A stretch of 16,774 nucleotides of DNA from Candidatus Pelagibacterales bacterium (lineage in GTDB: Bacteria > Pseudomonadota > Alphaproteobacteria > Rickettsiales > UBA1997), in NCBI GenBank assembly GCA_016882165.1, contig VHBV01000009.1, positions 1-16,774 of the forward strand. Reading direction: 5' to 3'. Of the stretch, positions 10,401 through 16,229 are shown piece after piece. The first letter of the stretch is position 1, and every line of letters begins with the position of its first letter. A program made the position numbers and the translations under genes. The notes below the pieces were generated by a model that saw nothing but the letters and a program-made list of their open reading frames with translations, was not told the origin of the DNA and searched no databases.

Positions 10401-13400
10401 ATTTCGGCTGCTGCTGTCGCTTTGAATGGTCTAACGCAAAGCCAAATTAATTCTCTTGATAAAGATATTGTAACTTTTGAAAAAATTGAAGTTGGTGGAA
10501 TTTCTGTTTTGGCACCGAAAATTTATTTATCTCTTGCAACAAGAAACAAGCTTGCAGGCAACACAAGTTCAACTTCAGTTCCAACTTTATCTGATGTTAA
10601 TTTGACAAATTCTTCTTTAGCAACAAATTCAACAATTTTTGCCAAAGGTGATTTATTGGTAACTTCTTCTGATTCAACTTCCGGTTCAATTTCCAAGGCA
10701 AGTTTAATCAACAACGGCTCAATTATTTCTGGTGGCAATATGATTATTGATGTTGCTAATTTAAAGACTCAGACCAATTCAGCTATAAATTCTTCAAGTT
10801 TAATTTCTCAAACTTCATCTTCTTTGGCTAAGATTAAATCGGGTGGTGATTTGTTGATTTCAACAACTGGCGATATTGATGCTAATAATAGCAAAATAAT
10901 TTCAGGCAATAATTTGATATTATTTTCCAGCAATGATATTAATTTGAGCAATTCATCACTTGATTCAGGCAATAAGATTACAATTAATGCTGTGAAGGAC
11001 ATTACAATTTCCAATTCTTTGGACAGCTACAAACAAACAACAGCGGCGTTTAAGGCTTCGTCATCTTCTCTTTCTCCGTCATTGCAAGCGAATGCTTTAT
11101 CATCATCGTCATTGCGAGGAGCGTCAGCGACGTGGCAATCCACATCAACTGCTACAGTATCTTCAAGTGCAACAGTTTCTGCATCTTCATTCACATCTTC
11201 AACTTCTTCCACAATAAAAGACGATGCAATTTCTGTCCGCAATTCAGCAGTCTTCAACGCAGCTTCTGACATAGAAATTTCTTCAAGCGGTAACATCAAT
11301 ATTGCGAATAATTACTTCAATACTGGTGGAAGTATTTACATGAACTCAACTGCTGGTAACATCAACAATTCGAATTACACGATTAAAGCTGCAGACAATG
11401 TGGTGATGTCTGCTGTGAATGTGAATAACATTTCAACTGCAACAACTGCTTCTCAAGCGGAATTAAATCCAACTCAGATTATTGCGGGAAACATGGTTTC
11501 AATTGATGCATTTAAAGATTCATCTGGATTGGGTGGCAACATCAATAACATTGGTGCTACAATTTCTGGGGATAATTTGGTTTATCTGACTGCGGCTGGA
11601 GAGGTCAACAATAAAGCTCTGATTAATTATGCTATTAATAAAAAAACCACTAATTCTGATGGTAGTGCAATAACAGAAGAACAAGCACTTGCAAGCAAAG
11701 CAAACAATATTACTTCGACATTGATTTCCATCGGAAACATAACATCGTCAAATGGCAATGTGGTGATTGTGGCGGAGGGAGACATTAACAACAAAGGCAG
11801 TAAAATAACTGCGGGCACAAATCTAAGCACAGGTGACACAAGTGGTGGACATATTTATTTAGAATCAACGAAAGGCAATATCAACATTGAAACTGCACAA
11901 TTAAGAGATAGAAGCAAGACAGTTTCTTATGGTAAAAAAAATACATCAATTACAAAAATCAAGGACACAACAAGCAACATTCAAAGCAGTATTACAGCGA
12001 ATACAGGAACGATTGAAATGATTGCAGGAAGTGACAGCAGCATAACAAATAATTCAAGTGCAGGAAATATTAATATTACTGGCTCAAAGCTGACAAGTGC
12101 GGAAGATTTAACATTAACTGCCAAAAATGACGTCAACATTACAAGCTCTCAAGACACAACATTTAGTCAAGCGAATGGGCGAATTGGTAAAGGCAAAAGT
12201 TTTTTAAACAAGAGTAGTTCCACAACCCAAATTGGCTCAGAACTTGCCACAAGCAACAATGGTAACATCAACATCACATCAGGGCAAGATAATGAAGCAA
12301 CGATAGGTTCTTCAGATGCTAAAGGTTCAATTGCAGTTGTTGCAAGTAAATTGGTTACAAATGATTATGATGGTGATGATTCTAACAACACAAGCTCTGG
12401 CGACATCACTTTAACTGCAAGGAAGGACGTTAATATCATCTCTGACTTAAATGAAACTTATAAAGAGAGTTTTTCCAGTACTAAAAGTTCAACTGTGAAA
12501 AAAACCTATAAAGAAACCATCGAAACTGCAACCAATGTTAAATCAGAACTAAACGCAAGCGGCGACATTAATACAACTTCAGGAAGTGATACAAACATTA
12601 TCGCAAGCGACCTAACTGCCAAAGGAAGTGGCAACATTGTAACCGGTACTTACACCGATCTTTCTGGCACAACCACATATAACGACAACGCCAACCTAAA
12701 TATCTTAAGCTCTGTTGACTCGAGAAAATTCTACTCAGAATCAACCAAAATAAAAACCGGATTAAGTCTTGAAAACTCTCTAATGACTGCAGTTATGGTT
12801 GCTGCCGTCGTTGCGGCTGGTCCAGCTGGAGCTGCTGCTCTTGCAAGCACAGGTGGAATGGCTGCAGTTGGCGCAGGCGCTGCAGTTGGTTCGGTTAATC
12901 AACAAAAAACTAAAAAGACCGAACTTCATTATGATGAAACAGTAATCAGCAGTAAGTTGGATTTTGGCAATGATCTAACTCTTTCTTCAATGAATGATGC
13001 CACTCTGCAAGCCACAAAAATCAATGCTGGCGGAGATGTAATAATTAACGCTGTAAATAATCTTGCGATTGCAGCTGCCACAGAAGCACACGAAACCTCT
13101 TACAATTTAAAAGATAAAGGAAACTACTTCTTCAAAAACGGCCAATCAGGAAATTACAACACTAATGTAGTCAACACTGAAATCACTTCTAACGGCGGCA
13201 CAAATTCAAACCTTACCTTTAATGTTGGCAACGCCTCAGTTGTGCAATATAATAAAGACAGCGGTGATAACTCAAATGGCGTAACTAAAACCGGACTTGA
13301 TGGATCAATTCTTTATGGAGATTTCTCAGGAAATTCAAAACTGGCTTATTTAGAAAAGTTTGACCCAAGCACAACACTCTACAATTCAATCGAAGAAACC

Positions 13401-15437
13401 AATAAAAGCTGGGATCAAACAACCAGAGGTCTAACTGGAGCCGGACAAGCTGTTGTGGCAATCACCGCAACAGCTTTAACCATGGGTGCAATGGACCCAG
13501 TTAATGGAAGCTGGTTACAAGGTGCTTTAGTCGCTGGAAGTTCAGCAGCAGCTTCAACCGCAGCAATTTCTGCAACCAATTCAGCAATGAATGCTGATGG
13601 CGATATTTTTAAACAATTAAAAACAATCACCAAAGATACTTGGGACACCACAACATCCAAAGAAAGTGTTAAAAATATTGTAATTGCTGCCGCAGCCGGC
13701 GGACTTGCAACTGGTTTAACCAATATTGCTGGTGGCGGAACTTTCACAACTCCAGCAGCAACCTCTACCAATACAGTTGCTGCAAATGCAAGCTGGACTG
13801 AAAGAGTTGGCACTAACCTAAGCACCTCATTCAAAGAAGTTGCTGCGCAAACTGTTGCATCAACTGCTGCACAAAGTGCAATTAATGGCGATAGCTTTAC
13901 CGATGCGCTTAAAGAACAAGGTAAAAATATCTTGGTTTACACTGTAGCCAAAGTTGCCGCTAATGAAATTGGCAGAGCATATCACGGAACAGCAACAACA
14001 CTGACAGATTCCAATGGAAATCCATTGACTAATCTTGATGGCAGTGTTATGACAACACCGCAGATTAGTAAAATGAAGCAATTAACACTTCATGCGGGTT
14101 TAGGTTGTGCTGTTGGAATGGCTACAAATACAAGTTGTGGAGCTGGAGTTGTTGCAGGTGTTGTTGGTGAGCAGATGGCTGAAATTTCTTACAATAATGG
14201 ACTTGGAAGAGAGACATCAATTCAGGTTGCAAATTTGATGGGAGGAATTGCTGCTGGAACTTATGGCAATTTGACAAACCAGTCTGATGAAGACAATGCT
14301 AAGAATGTTTGGGAAGGAAGCAGGATTGGAAGAAATGCGGGTGAGAATAATGCGCTTTATGTTAATAAAGATAATTTAAGGGTTGTGGCATCTGATGGCA
14401 AAAACGATCATAAGGTAATTTTAATTGATGAATCTGAAGAAAGTTATTTGTTTAATAAGAATATGGAAAATATTTTGGCAAGTGGAGCTCCAACGTCAGT
14501 TGGTGATACAATTGTTGGTGCAATTAAAGTAGATTCTTCTTATCAAAATCAAACACATGGTCAATTTTACGACTTAACAAATCAAGGTGAATTTAAGTAT
14601 TTAGTAAACTTGACTGGTGCTTATGGTTTAAGCTATTCACCTGAAACATTTAATGTAATTTTTAATCAAACAAATGAGAGCGATATGACAAAAATATTTT
14701 TTCAAAATGGAATGGACAACAACTATAAATCAGCACTTGCTTCAGCAAGTTTGATAAAAAATCTGACTGGTCAAGAGGTTGGTTTGATTGTTAATACGAC
14801 AGGTGGGTTAGGTAGTGATGTGTTTGAATATTTTCCTACCGATCTTTATTTAAAAGATGCTTTAAATGGTGAGGTTTATCAACAAATTGCTAATAACTCG
14901 GATGATAAAACGATGGTTGTGATGCATTCAGCTGGGAATAATGATGCTTATCAAGCGGCTCAGGTTTTGAAGTTAAATGGCGTTAATCTTAATGGTAAGA
15001 TAGATTTTGTTTCTGTTGGCTCACCAATTGGAAGGAATGCTTTGCAAACAGCATTTAATGATGTTGGAGGTAATTTTATTGGGCAATATAATAATATTTT
15101 AGATCCTGTGACGAACTCAAAAACTTGGGCGGTTGGAGCTTCTGGAGTATTTTTATATTCATTAACAGCGGGAATTATTTACGGAACAACAAAAGGTTTG
15201 TCCATGGGTTCTTCTATGGCAACCACTGGAACTGGTTTAGAATCAATGTTTACGAGCATCTTAGGCGGAGCAGCTGGGGCGACAGCTGGGGCGACAGCTG
15301 GGGCGACAGCTGGGGCGACACCAGCTGGAGTAGGATATGGTCTTTTAAAACTCCAACACCCTTTTGAGAAATATTTCAACAATAATTTTAAAAATCTTCA
15401 AAGTCACATCAAGGCTTGGAGTGATAAAAATCCATAA
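3525..15437 (+). CDS. Giant FHA/CdiA-type two-partner-secretion exoprotein with C-terminal lipase-like toxin domain
   Basis: A 3970-residue protein with the full architecture of a contact-dependent-inhibition or haemagglutinin exoprotein. It has a long N-terminal signal region with a likely cleavage at ALA|SE (residues 53/54) and a TPS secretion domain (about 57-300) containing NPNG (178-181) and CSGCG (184-188). A long beta-helical stalk of short repeats (N/S/G/L-rich, e.g. LENSGQIYA) runs from about 300 to 1850. Next come an aromatic and Cys/His-rich patch (about 1840-1950), a conserved central module (about 2196-2337, ending VLAPKIYLS), and a second haemagglutinin repeat block (about 2400-3170). 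A hydrophobic pre-toxin region ends in GENN (3606-3609), and the C-terminal domain follows (3610-3970). It would be exported through Sec and then a TpsB barrel that is not in this window. The start is set by the signal peptide. Function as an interbacterial toxin is inferred; adhesion to host cells is a real alternative. Confidence 0.9.
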   Translation: MFSFITSLKDKFRLSLIVREFAKFLRLTSIHFVLFTVFFNQLFFCFSSSYALASELPVTPDATTNTQVTKTASGIDQVNIAAPNSAGLSHNKFTDYNVNKSGQVINNFSGKVASEVVAGSGSSAVTSTQIGGLVVANQNLANSGSAKVILNEVTSTNNSKLLGYTEIAGTKANLIIANPNGITCSGCGFINTSRLSLVAGKSEFDANGNLQFGLSSAKRDANNLVIPLITIEGLGLDVEKTSSTDIIASSIKLISTIYAGDGELSIKSGEKYDYNIKEVSSNSNSSSNVNSSTQEFFALDASNLGNIQAGRIFIVATKDGFGVNLGGNVVASKDLNVDAKGNIYYKNLSANGDVILKSTKNIADLNQSSVLSSRSGNVNIRAQNNITNNGIILAKNDVILTSVTGDVDNLGNIATKFKIDISAQFGKLNNQGLLGFLSLQNEDGSVEDIWANNLTLNTKILANSTFVNGSDVEVNSETLENSGQIYASNSLEINNSDSLTNSGQILANNLSKINSKDLFNLNILEDGEKVYSVIKSLNSDLELNISNKINNEGILAAADETGNLTISALNNLQNSGQIFFNNSASLNSKTIINSGLLGSDKNFNIYSDSIQNSGTIFANQDLALQKLIQALEVNNSGAIQSVGKVSILADKLSNENLVYAGSDLDLKVRELKNEDTIFAGNDFGFVGESFDNKFLVNVGNDAKFEVVNFANEQSVIVGNDLNLDVEDEFVNLGFVVSDNNLTINYNNSETAFENAGFVKSGKDLKIISQNDLLNLGTVVSQNNLTLNSSNLTNSGNLSAQNILTINSESGFIENEGSIGYLQLFDAQGNAFNVLAKSVILNSKTVVNSAFVNGSDVEVNSETLENSGQIYASNSLEINNSDSLTNSGQILANNLSKINSKDLFNLNILEDGEKVYSVIKSLNSDLELNISNKINNEGILAAADETGNLTISALNNLQNSGQIFFNNSASLNSKTIINSGLLGSDKNFNIYSDSIQNSGTIFANQDLALQKLIQALEVNNSGAIQASEAIVINSDNFENSGFVESGSDLEIVATKFDNKYEISAGSDLNISIISDFANSGNISSGADLAIFSAENDEIAANNFSNFGKIQSYNNLKISSDNNFENSGVILANKGVNFVAKNSFTNLEDGYIFASLDLDGDMENSDLKIDSVIFTNDGEIQSNSDVFLTSNKITNNNQIYAAGNLEIEAENTTNSDNYFENHGLIQADLEAKITINNIANFSLLSAENLDLGSNKIVNYGQIQATNSLIVNLSGNLENYGNLVGAGDIFIKAENLLNAQQANINSAANLDFEAAQMFDNWGNIHADNLSLKANSLINNANSLITSDANLTLKMADEFENLGDVYAANNLSITSYLENEESLAPKTGNQLKIYNYGQILSDGEVKIMAQEILNYDNLLSNQNLNLAALNEIYNYALISSEQELKLSANNLVNYGSNSSVNAKDNLEIAIANDFYNQGLVQSDADIKINAGNIYNNSEKALIFASQNLQITAVSLDNSKSLASKNNVTNSGILAKNGDVKLVVDEVNNNLGVIKGKNVSATTNNNQAINLSNLQGSFLASSSVDLDLGSANYTITGTIYGADYVDIKANNITNLGNVQTTGYIKLDAANSILNGYRDYNNSLNQNVLLAAGSYLELIAKNNIDNFGIISAVTTLSLTSTEGRINNETGKIIGGNGVVTISAVNDAFNNKAQTNVSGSVVKSGLVTANDSLVFNVRDLNNFGEISVANDLEANVTNNLTNNKAALIWSGGDATLNVVNNLVNNSATIYTVGDLTIQKNTSQDSSLNKTALVKNISGEIITQEGDIVIKAASLENKRSSMKTQSYIYWKSRCNYHHHECHYDSSYTASFSGTVGADSNILSGNDLYFEITNLTNDTTSILSKQNMFVNAINVNNTSRYFESYVNYRRDWWGSYENKNWLLTYKPDNRTIESYLAYIKAGGSISGNISNQINNTTIVQNTSVNNPSSLRRSTTSYATNLVQLIETGTIEIDLASIIGNLSAQLQNQPSTQNVELSNSEDKVAKTNNIHKTTFANVGASGFVNNASSTISSTKSTIALDNLDLLNVNFDNQNNSSSKVVDNISVVESDKPNLLNIAAANKNKAADRLSVNNSEVKADNPNLVEEVALSSNQSSVVDNSRPTISLPKEIVAIASEFEAQTSDTTIYSGLFKINKDQNSNKPLIESRSQFTNTSEFYGSSYYFSQLGLNGDAFVAQLNQVINQTANQHLRIMGDSFTESKLILNQIQDLRNDALYLSDDGVDGQSEIKDLLDNSVSELSRLGISAAAVALNGLTQSQINSLDKDIVTFEKIEVGGISVLAPKIYLSLATRNKLAGNTSSTSVPTLSDVNLTNSSLATNSTIFAKGDLLVTSSDSTSGSISKASLINNGSIISGGNMIIDVANLKTQTNSAINSSSLISQTSSSLAKIKSGGDLLISTTGDIDANNSKIISGNNLILFSSNDINLSNSSLDSGNKITINAVKDITISNSLDSYKQTTAAFKASSSSLSPSLQANALSSSSLRGASATWQSTSTATVSSSATVSASSFTSSTSSTIKDDAISVRNSAVFNAASDIEISSSGNINIANNYFNTGGSIYMNSTAGNINNSNYTIKAADNVVMSAVNVNNISTATTASQAELNPTQIIAGNMVSIDAFKDSSGLGGNINNIGATISGDNLVYLTAAGEVNNKALINYAINKKTTNSDGSAITEEQALASKANNITSTLISIGNITSSNGNVVIVAEGDINNKGSKITAGTNLSTGDTSGGHIYLESTKGNINIETAQLRDRSKTVSYGKKNTSITKIKDTTSNIQSSITANTGTIEMIAGSDSSITNNSSAGNINITGSKLTSAEDLTLTAKNDVNITSSQDTTFSQANGRIGKGKSFLNKSSSTTQIGSELATSNNGNINITSGQDNEATIGSSDAKGSIAVVASKLVTNDYDGDDSNNTSSGDITLTARKDVNIISDLNETYKESFSSTKSSTVKKTYKETIETATNVKSELNASGDINTTSGSDTNIIASDLTAKGSGNIVTGTYTDLSGTTTYNDNANLNILSSVDSRKFYSESTKIKTGLSLENSLMTAVMVAAVVAAGPAGAAALASTGGMAAVGAGAAVGSVNQQKTKKTELHYDETVISSKLDFGNDLTLSSMNDATLQATKINAGGDVIINAVNNLAIAAATEAHETSYNLKDKGNYFFKNGQSGNYNTNVVNTEITSNGGTNSNLTFNVGNASVVQYNKDSGDNSNGVTKTGLDGSILYGDFSGNSKLAYLEKFDPSTTLYNSIEETNKSWDQTTRGLTGAGQAVVAITATALTMGAMDPVNGSWLQGALVAGSSAAASTAAISATNSAMNADGDIFKQLKTITKDTWDTTTSKESVKNIVIAAAAGGLATGLTNIAGGGTFTTPAATSTNTVAANASWTERVGTNLSTSFKEVAAQTVASTAAQSAINGDSFTDALKEQGKNILVYTVAKVAANEIGRAYHGTATTLTDSNGNPLTNLDGSVMTTPQISKMKQLTLHAGLGCAVGMATNTSCGAGVVAGVVGEQMAEISYNNGLGRETSIQVANLMGGIAAGTYGNLTNQSDEDNAKNVWEGSRIGRNAGENNALYVNKDNLRVVASDGKNDHKVILIDESEESYLFNKNMENILASGAPTSVGDTIVGAIKVDSSYQNQTHGQFYDLTNQGEFKYLVNLTGAYGLSYSPETFNVIFNQTNESDMTKIFFQNGMDNNYKSALASASLIKNLTGQEVGLIVNTTGGLGSDVFEYFPTDLYLKDALNGEVYQQIANNSDDKTMVVMHSAGNNDAYQAAQVLKLNGVNLNGKIDFVSVGSPIGRNALQTAFNDVGGNFIGQYNNILDPVTNSKTWAVGASGVFLYSLTAGIIYGTTKGLSMGSSMATTGTGLESMFTSILGGAAGATAGATAGATAGATPAGVGYGLLKLQHPFEKYFNNNFKNLQSHIKAWSDKNP
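3542..3584. repeat. Nested palindrome inside the signal-peptide coding region
   Basis: Outer arms ttccctaa (3542-3549) and ttagggaa (3577-3584) are perfect inverted copies. Inside them, gacaag (3552-3557) and cttgtc (3563-3568) form a second perfect stem around tttcg. The element is read in frame as part of the N-region of the signal peptide (SLKDKFRLSLIVREF). As RNA it would form a hairpin starting 17 nt after the start codon. It looks like a small palindromic insertion of the kind described in Rickettsia genes, but I cannot tie it to a named family. Confidence 0.6.
4918..5444 (+). repeat. 527-bp direct repeat, copy 1
   Basis: Read by eye as identical, base for base, to 6070-6596, and encodes identical residues (about 465-640, starting FVNGSDVEVNSETLENSGQ). 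The two copies are offset by 1152 bp, exactly 384 codons, so the frame is kept. The sequence before copy 1 (LGFLSLQNEDGSVEDI) is only distantly like that before copy 2 (IGYLQLFDAQGNAFNV), so the identity is confined to this block. Confidence 0.95.
6070..6596 (+). repeat. 527-bp direct repeat, copy 2
   Basis: Second copy of the block at 4918-5444, encoding residues about 849-1024 of the stalk. Identity stops sharply at both ends (a/g at 4917/6069 and t/g at 5445/6597). The 625 bp between the copies encode unrelated stalk repeats. Recombination between the copies would remove or add exactly 384 residues in frame. Confidence 0.95.
9021..9420 (+). other. Aromatic and Cys/His-rich break in the repeat stalk
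   Basis: The N/S/G-rich stalk is interrupted by residues about 1833-1965, rich in Tyr, Trp, Cys and His. It includes YIYWKSRCNYHHHECHYD (Cys1846, His1849-1851, Cys1853, His1854) and later YRRDWWGSYENKNWL. A non-repetitive segment near the end of the first repeat block is where CdiA proteins place their receptor-binding region, so a distal tip or receptor-contact role is plausible. The Cys/His cluster could bind metal or form a disulfide. Both roles are inferred. Confidence 0.45.
10110..10533 (+). other. Conserved central module between the two haemagglutinin repeat blocks
   Basis: Residues about 2196-2337 (SRSQFTNTSEFYGSSYYFSQ, then LRIMGDSFTESKLILNQI, ISAAAVALNGLTQSQINSL, and VLAPKIYLS) match from memory a non-repetitive block common in large haemagglutinin/CdiA-like proteins (SDYML..LG, RLGDGFYE, LTAEQ...L..DIVW, vPkVYL). 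It divides the FHA-1-like stalk from the second repeat block. Its exact function is not known to me; in CDI exoproteins the neighbouring regions control export arrest and target-cell contact. Confidence 0.6.
11107..11144. repeat. Palindromic repeat arm read in frame within the giant gene
   Basis: Thirty-eight bases beginning cgtcattgcgaggagcg and ending cgtggcaatccaca, the same family as the noncoding repeat at 3236-3342. Here it lies inside a Ser-rich linker and encodes SLRGASATWQST (residues 2529-2540), keeping the frame open. A related fragment (cgtcattgcaagcg, 11077-11090) sits just upstream. The Ser-rich residues 2512-2545 look foreign to the surrounding haemagglutinin repeats. Confidence 0.85.
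12781..12897 (+). other. Gly/Ala-rich hydrophobic segment in the second repeat block
   Basis: Residues about 3086-3124 (LMTAVMVAAVVAAGPAGAAA, then LASTGGMAAVGAGAAVGSV) form a long non-polar, glycine-spaced stretch that could be a membrane-inserting hairpin. It interrupts haemagglutinin-type sequence that resumes afterwards (LDFGNDLTLSSMNDATLQA). In CdiA the second repeat block is thought to enter the target outer membrane during toxin delivery, which would fit, but no experiment is visible here. Confidence 0.5.
13415..14352 (+). other. Pre-toxin region ending in a VENN-type motif
   Basis: Residues about 3298-3609 resemble the DUF637/pre-toxin part of CdiA-like proteins: alternating hydrophobic Ala/Gly helices (VAITATALTMGAMD, IVIAAAAGGLATGLTNIAGG), then LHAGLGCAVGMATNTSCGAG (from 3522) followed by VGEQMAEI. 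Next is the boundary motif, read here as GENN (3606-3609) within RNAGENNAL. In CDI systems the VENN motif marks the junction between the conserved body and the exchangeable toxin. The first residue is Gly rather than Val, a modest variation. Confidence 0.75.
14353..15437 (+). other. C-terminal toxin domain, predicted serine alpha/beta-hydrolase (lipase-like)
   Basis: The 361 residues after GENN end the protein. The core looks like an alpha/beta hydrolase. A buried strand leads into MHSAGN (VVMHSAGNNDAYQAAQVLKL), a nucleophile elbow with Ser3802 in which the usual first glycine is Met. A strand then gives IDFVSVGSPIG, and next comes YNNILDPVTN with Asp3860, placed like the catalytic Asp of class-3 lipases (DPV). 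LQHPFEKY near the end gives His3945, placed like the lipase HP motif. A Gly/Ala-rich, partly hydrophobic insert of about 70 residues with four 12-bp repeats lies between Asp and His and could contact membrane. Lipase or esterase activity is inferred from motif order only; no database check was possible. Confidence 0.6.
15271..15318 (+). repeat. Four tandem 12-bp repeats (cagctggggcga) in the toxin domain
   Basis: Four perfect copies of cagctggggcga run from 15271 to 15318, followed by a broken copy (caccagctggag). They encode the Ala-Gly-Ala-Thr repeats of the C-terminal domain (AAGATAGATAGATAGATPAG). The unit is GC-rich in an A/T-rich setting. Each unit adds four residues without changing frame, so copy number could vary between strains without breaking the protein. 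Confidence 0.95.
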
Positions 15438-15469
15438 ATATTTAACTAAGATATTCTCAAAATAACATA

Positions 15470-15832
15470 ATGAATAAGAAGCAGATACCGTTTTTAGTAG
15501 TAAATTGCATTTTAGGAATAGTTTGGCAATTATATGGATTTTTGCTTGCCTGGGGTATTGCTGATTCTGGTAGAAATAAAAATATGATTAGTGTTTTGTT
15601 TGAAGAGATTGATATAGGTGGTTTTTCTAAAATATTGGCAATATTTTTTATTATTTACACAATATTTGTTTGTTTTTGTTTGGCTTTATGGTTTTTATTT
15701 CTTGAATTTAGAATTTATAGAAAATTGTTAAAAATTATTATTAATCCTATTAAAAAATCGGTTCAAATTAAAATGCTAGCTTCAGCTTTAATAGTTTTTA
15801 TTTTCTTAAATTATTTTTTTTTATTTTTTTAG
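15470..15832 (+). CDS. Small three-helix membrane protein, candidate immunity protein for the upstream toxin
   Basis: I do not recognise a family. The 120-residue product has three clear hydrophobic segments (about 8-30, 54-80 and 102-120, the last ending at the stop), a short polar loop with EEID around 45-48, and a basic stretch (about 81-101) between helices 2 and 3. It starts 32 nt after the exoprotein stop, on the same strand, with A/T-rich codon use like the toxin end. In CDI loci the immunity gene directly follows cdiA. An inner-membrane immunity protein would suit a toxin that attacks lipid or membrane, but this is an inference from position and topology. No ribosome binding site is obvious. 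A holin-like or unrelated membrane protein is the main alternative. Confidence 0.7.
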   Translation: MNKKQIPFLVVNCILGIVWQLYGFLLAWGIADSGRNKNMISVLFEEIDIGGFSKILAIFFIIYTIFVCFCLALWFLFLEFRIYRKLLKIIINPIKKSVQIKMLASALIVFIFLNYFFLFF

Positions 15833-15884
15833 ATTTTAAAAACTATTCAACTCGACCTAGAAATCGATTTTTTACGAAAATCAC

Positions 15885-15912
15885 TTGCATTGTTTTTAAG
15901 AAAAATAATAAT
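15885..15912 (+). promoter_or_regulatory. Possible promoter of the toxin-antitoxin pair
   Basis: TTGCAT (15885-15890) and AATAAT (15907-15912) are separated by 16 bases. The -10 box is one base off consensus and the -35 is poor. Just upstream, gatttt (15866-15871) and aaaatc (15877-15882) form a small inverted repeat that could be an operator, since antitoxins usually repress their own operon. A/T-richness makes chance matches likely. The rest of 15833-15953 shows nothing else. Confidence 0.3.
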
Positions 15913-15953
15913 TCCCACTTATATCATTTCCCACCAATTAATTTTTTTAAAAA

Positions 15954-16229
15954 ATGACATCTGTATTATCAAAAACATTATATCCGGATAACAAAGGAAG
16001 AGTTTGCATTGGATCTTTGATAGAAGAAGGAATTAGTAGTTTTCGTGCTTATGTTGATAAAAAGCATAGAATAATTCTTGAGCCATTTGTTGAAATTCCT
16101 GCTCAAGAATTATGGGTGCACAAAAATAAAAAAGCTCTTGTTTCGGTAAAAAAGGGTTTGGAACAGTCTGCAAAAGGCAAAACAAAATCGTTGGGTAGCT
16201 TTGCTAAACATCTTAAAAGCAAAAGCTAA
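15954..16229 (+). CDS. AbrB/SpoVT-like antitoxin of a type II toxin-antitoxin pair
   Basis: A 91-residue protein with an N-terminal half like the swapped-hairpin DNA-binding fold (DNKGRVCIGSLIEEG, then DKKHRIILEPFVEIP), and a conserved toxin-proximal half, IPAQELWVHKNKKALVSVKKG followed by LEQSAKGK and LGSFAKHLK. This combination (EIPA.E.W....AL.SV..GL..A..G....LGSF) is the common form of antitoxins encoded directly before RelE/ParE-type toxins. It would bind its toxin and repress the operon. The stop TAA shares one base with the toxin ATG (TAATG), a coupled arrangement that is standard for such pairs. No good Shine-Dalgarno precedes the ATG. Confidence 0.85.
   Translation: MTSVLSKTLYPDNKGRVCIGSLIEEGISSFRAYVDKKHRIILEPFVEIPAQELWVHKNKKALVSVKKGLEQSAKGKTKSLGSFAKHLKSKS

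Noticed and set aside
9485..11299. Several long minus-strand ORFs opposite the exoprotein
   Set aside because: They mirror Ser/Asn-rich coding on the plus strand, have hydrophobic low-complexity products without motifs, and overlap completely with a well-supported gene.
15125..15367. Plus-strand ORF with SWGDSWGD repeats within the toxin end
   Set aside because: It is the out-of-frame reading of the 12-bp repeats, fully inside the exoprotein frame that carries the hydrolase motifs.
15438..15953. Search for an intrinsic terminator after the exoprotein or the immunity candidate
   Set aside because: T-rich runs exist (15815-15830, within the coding end) but no G/C stem precedes them; only a 6-bp A/T-rich inverted repeat at 15866-15882.
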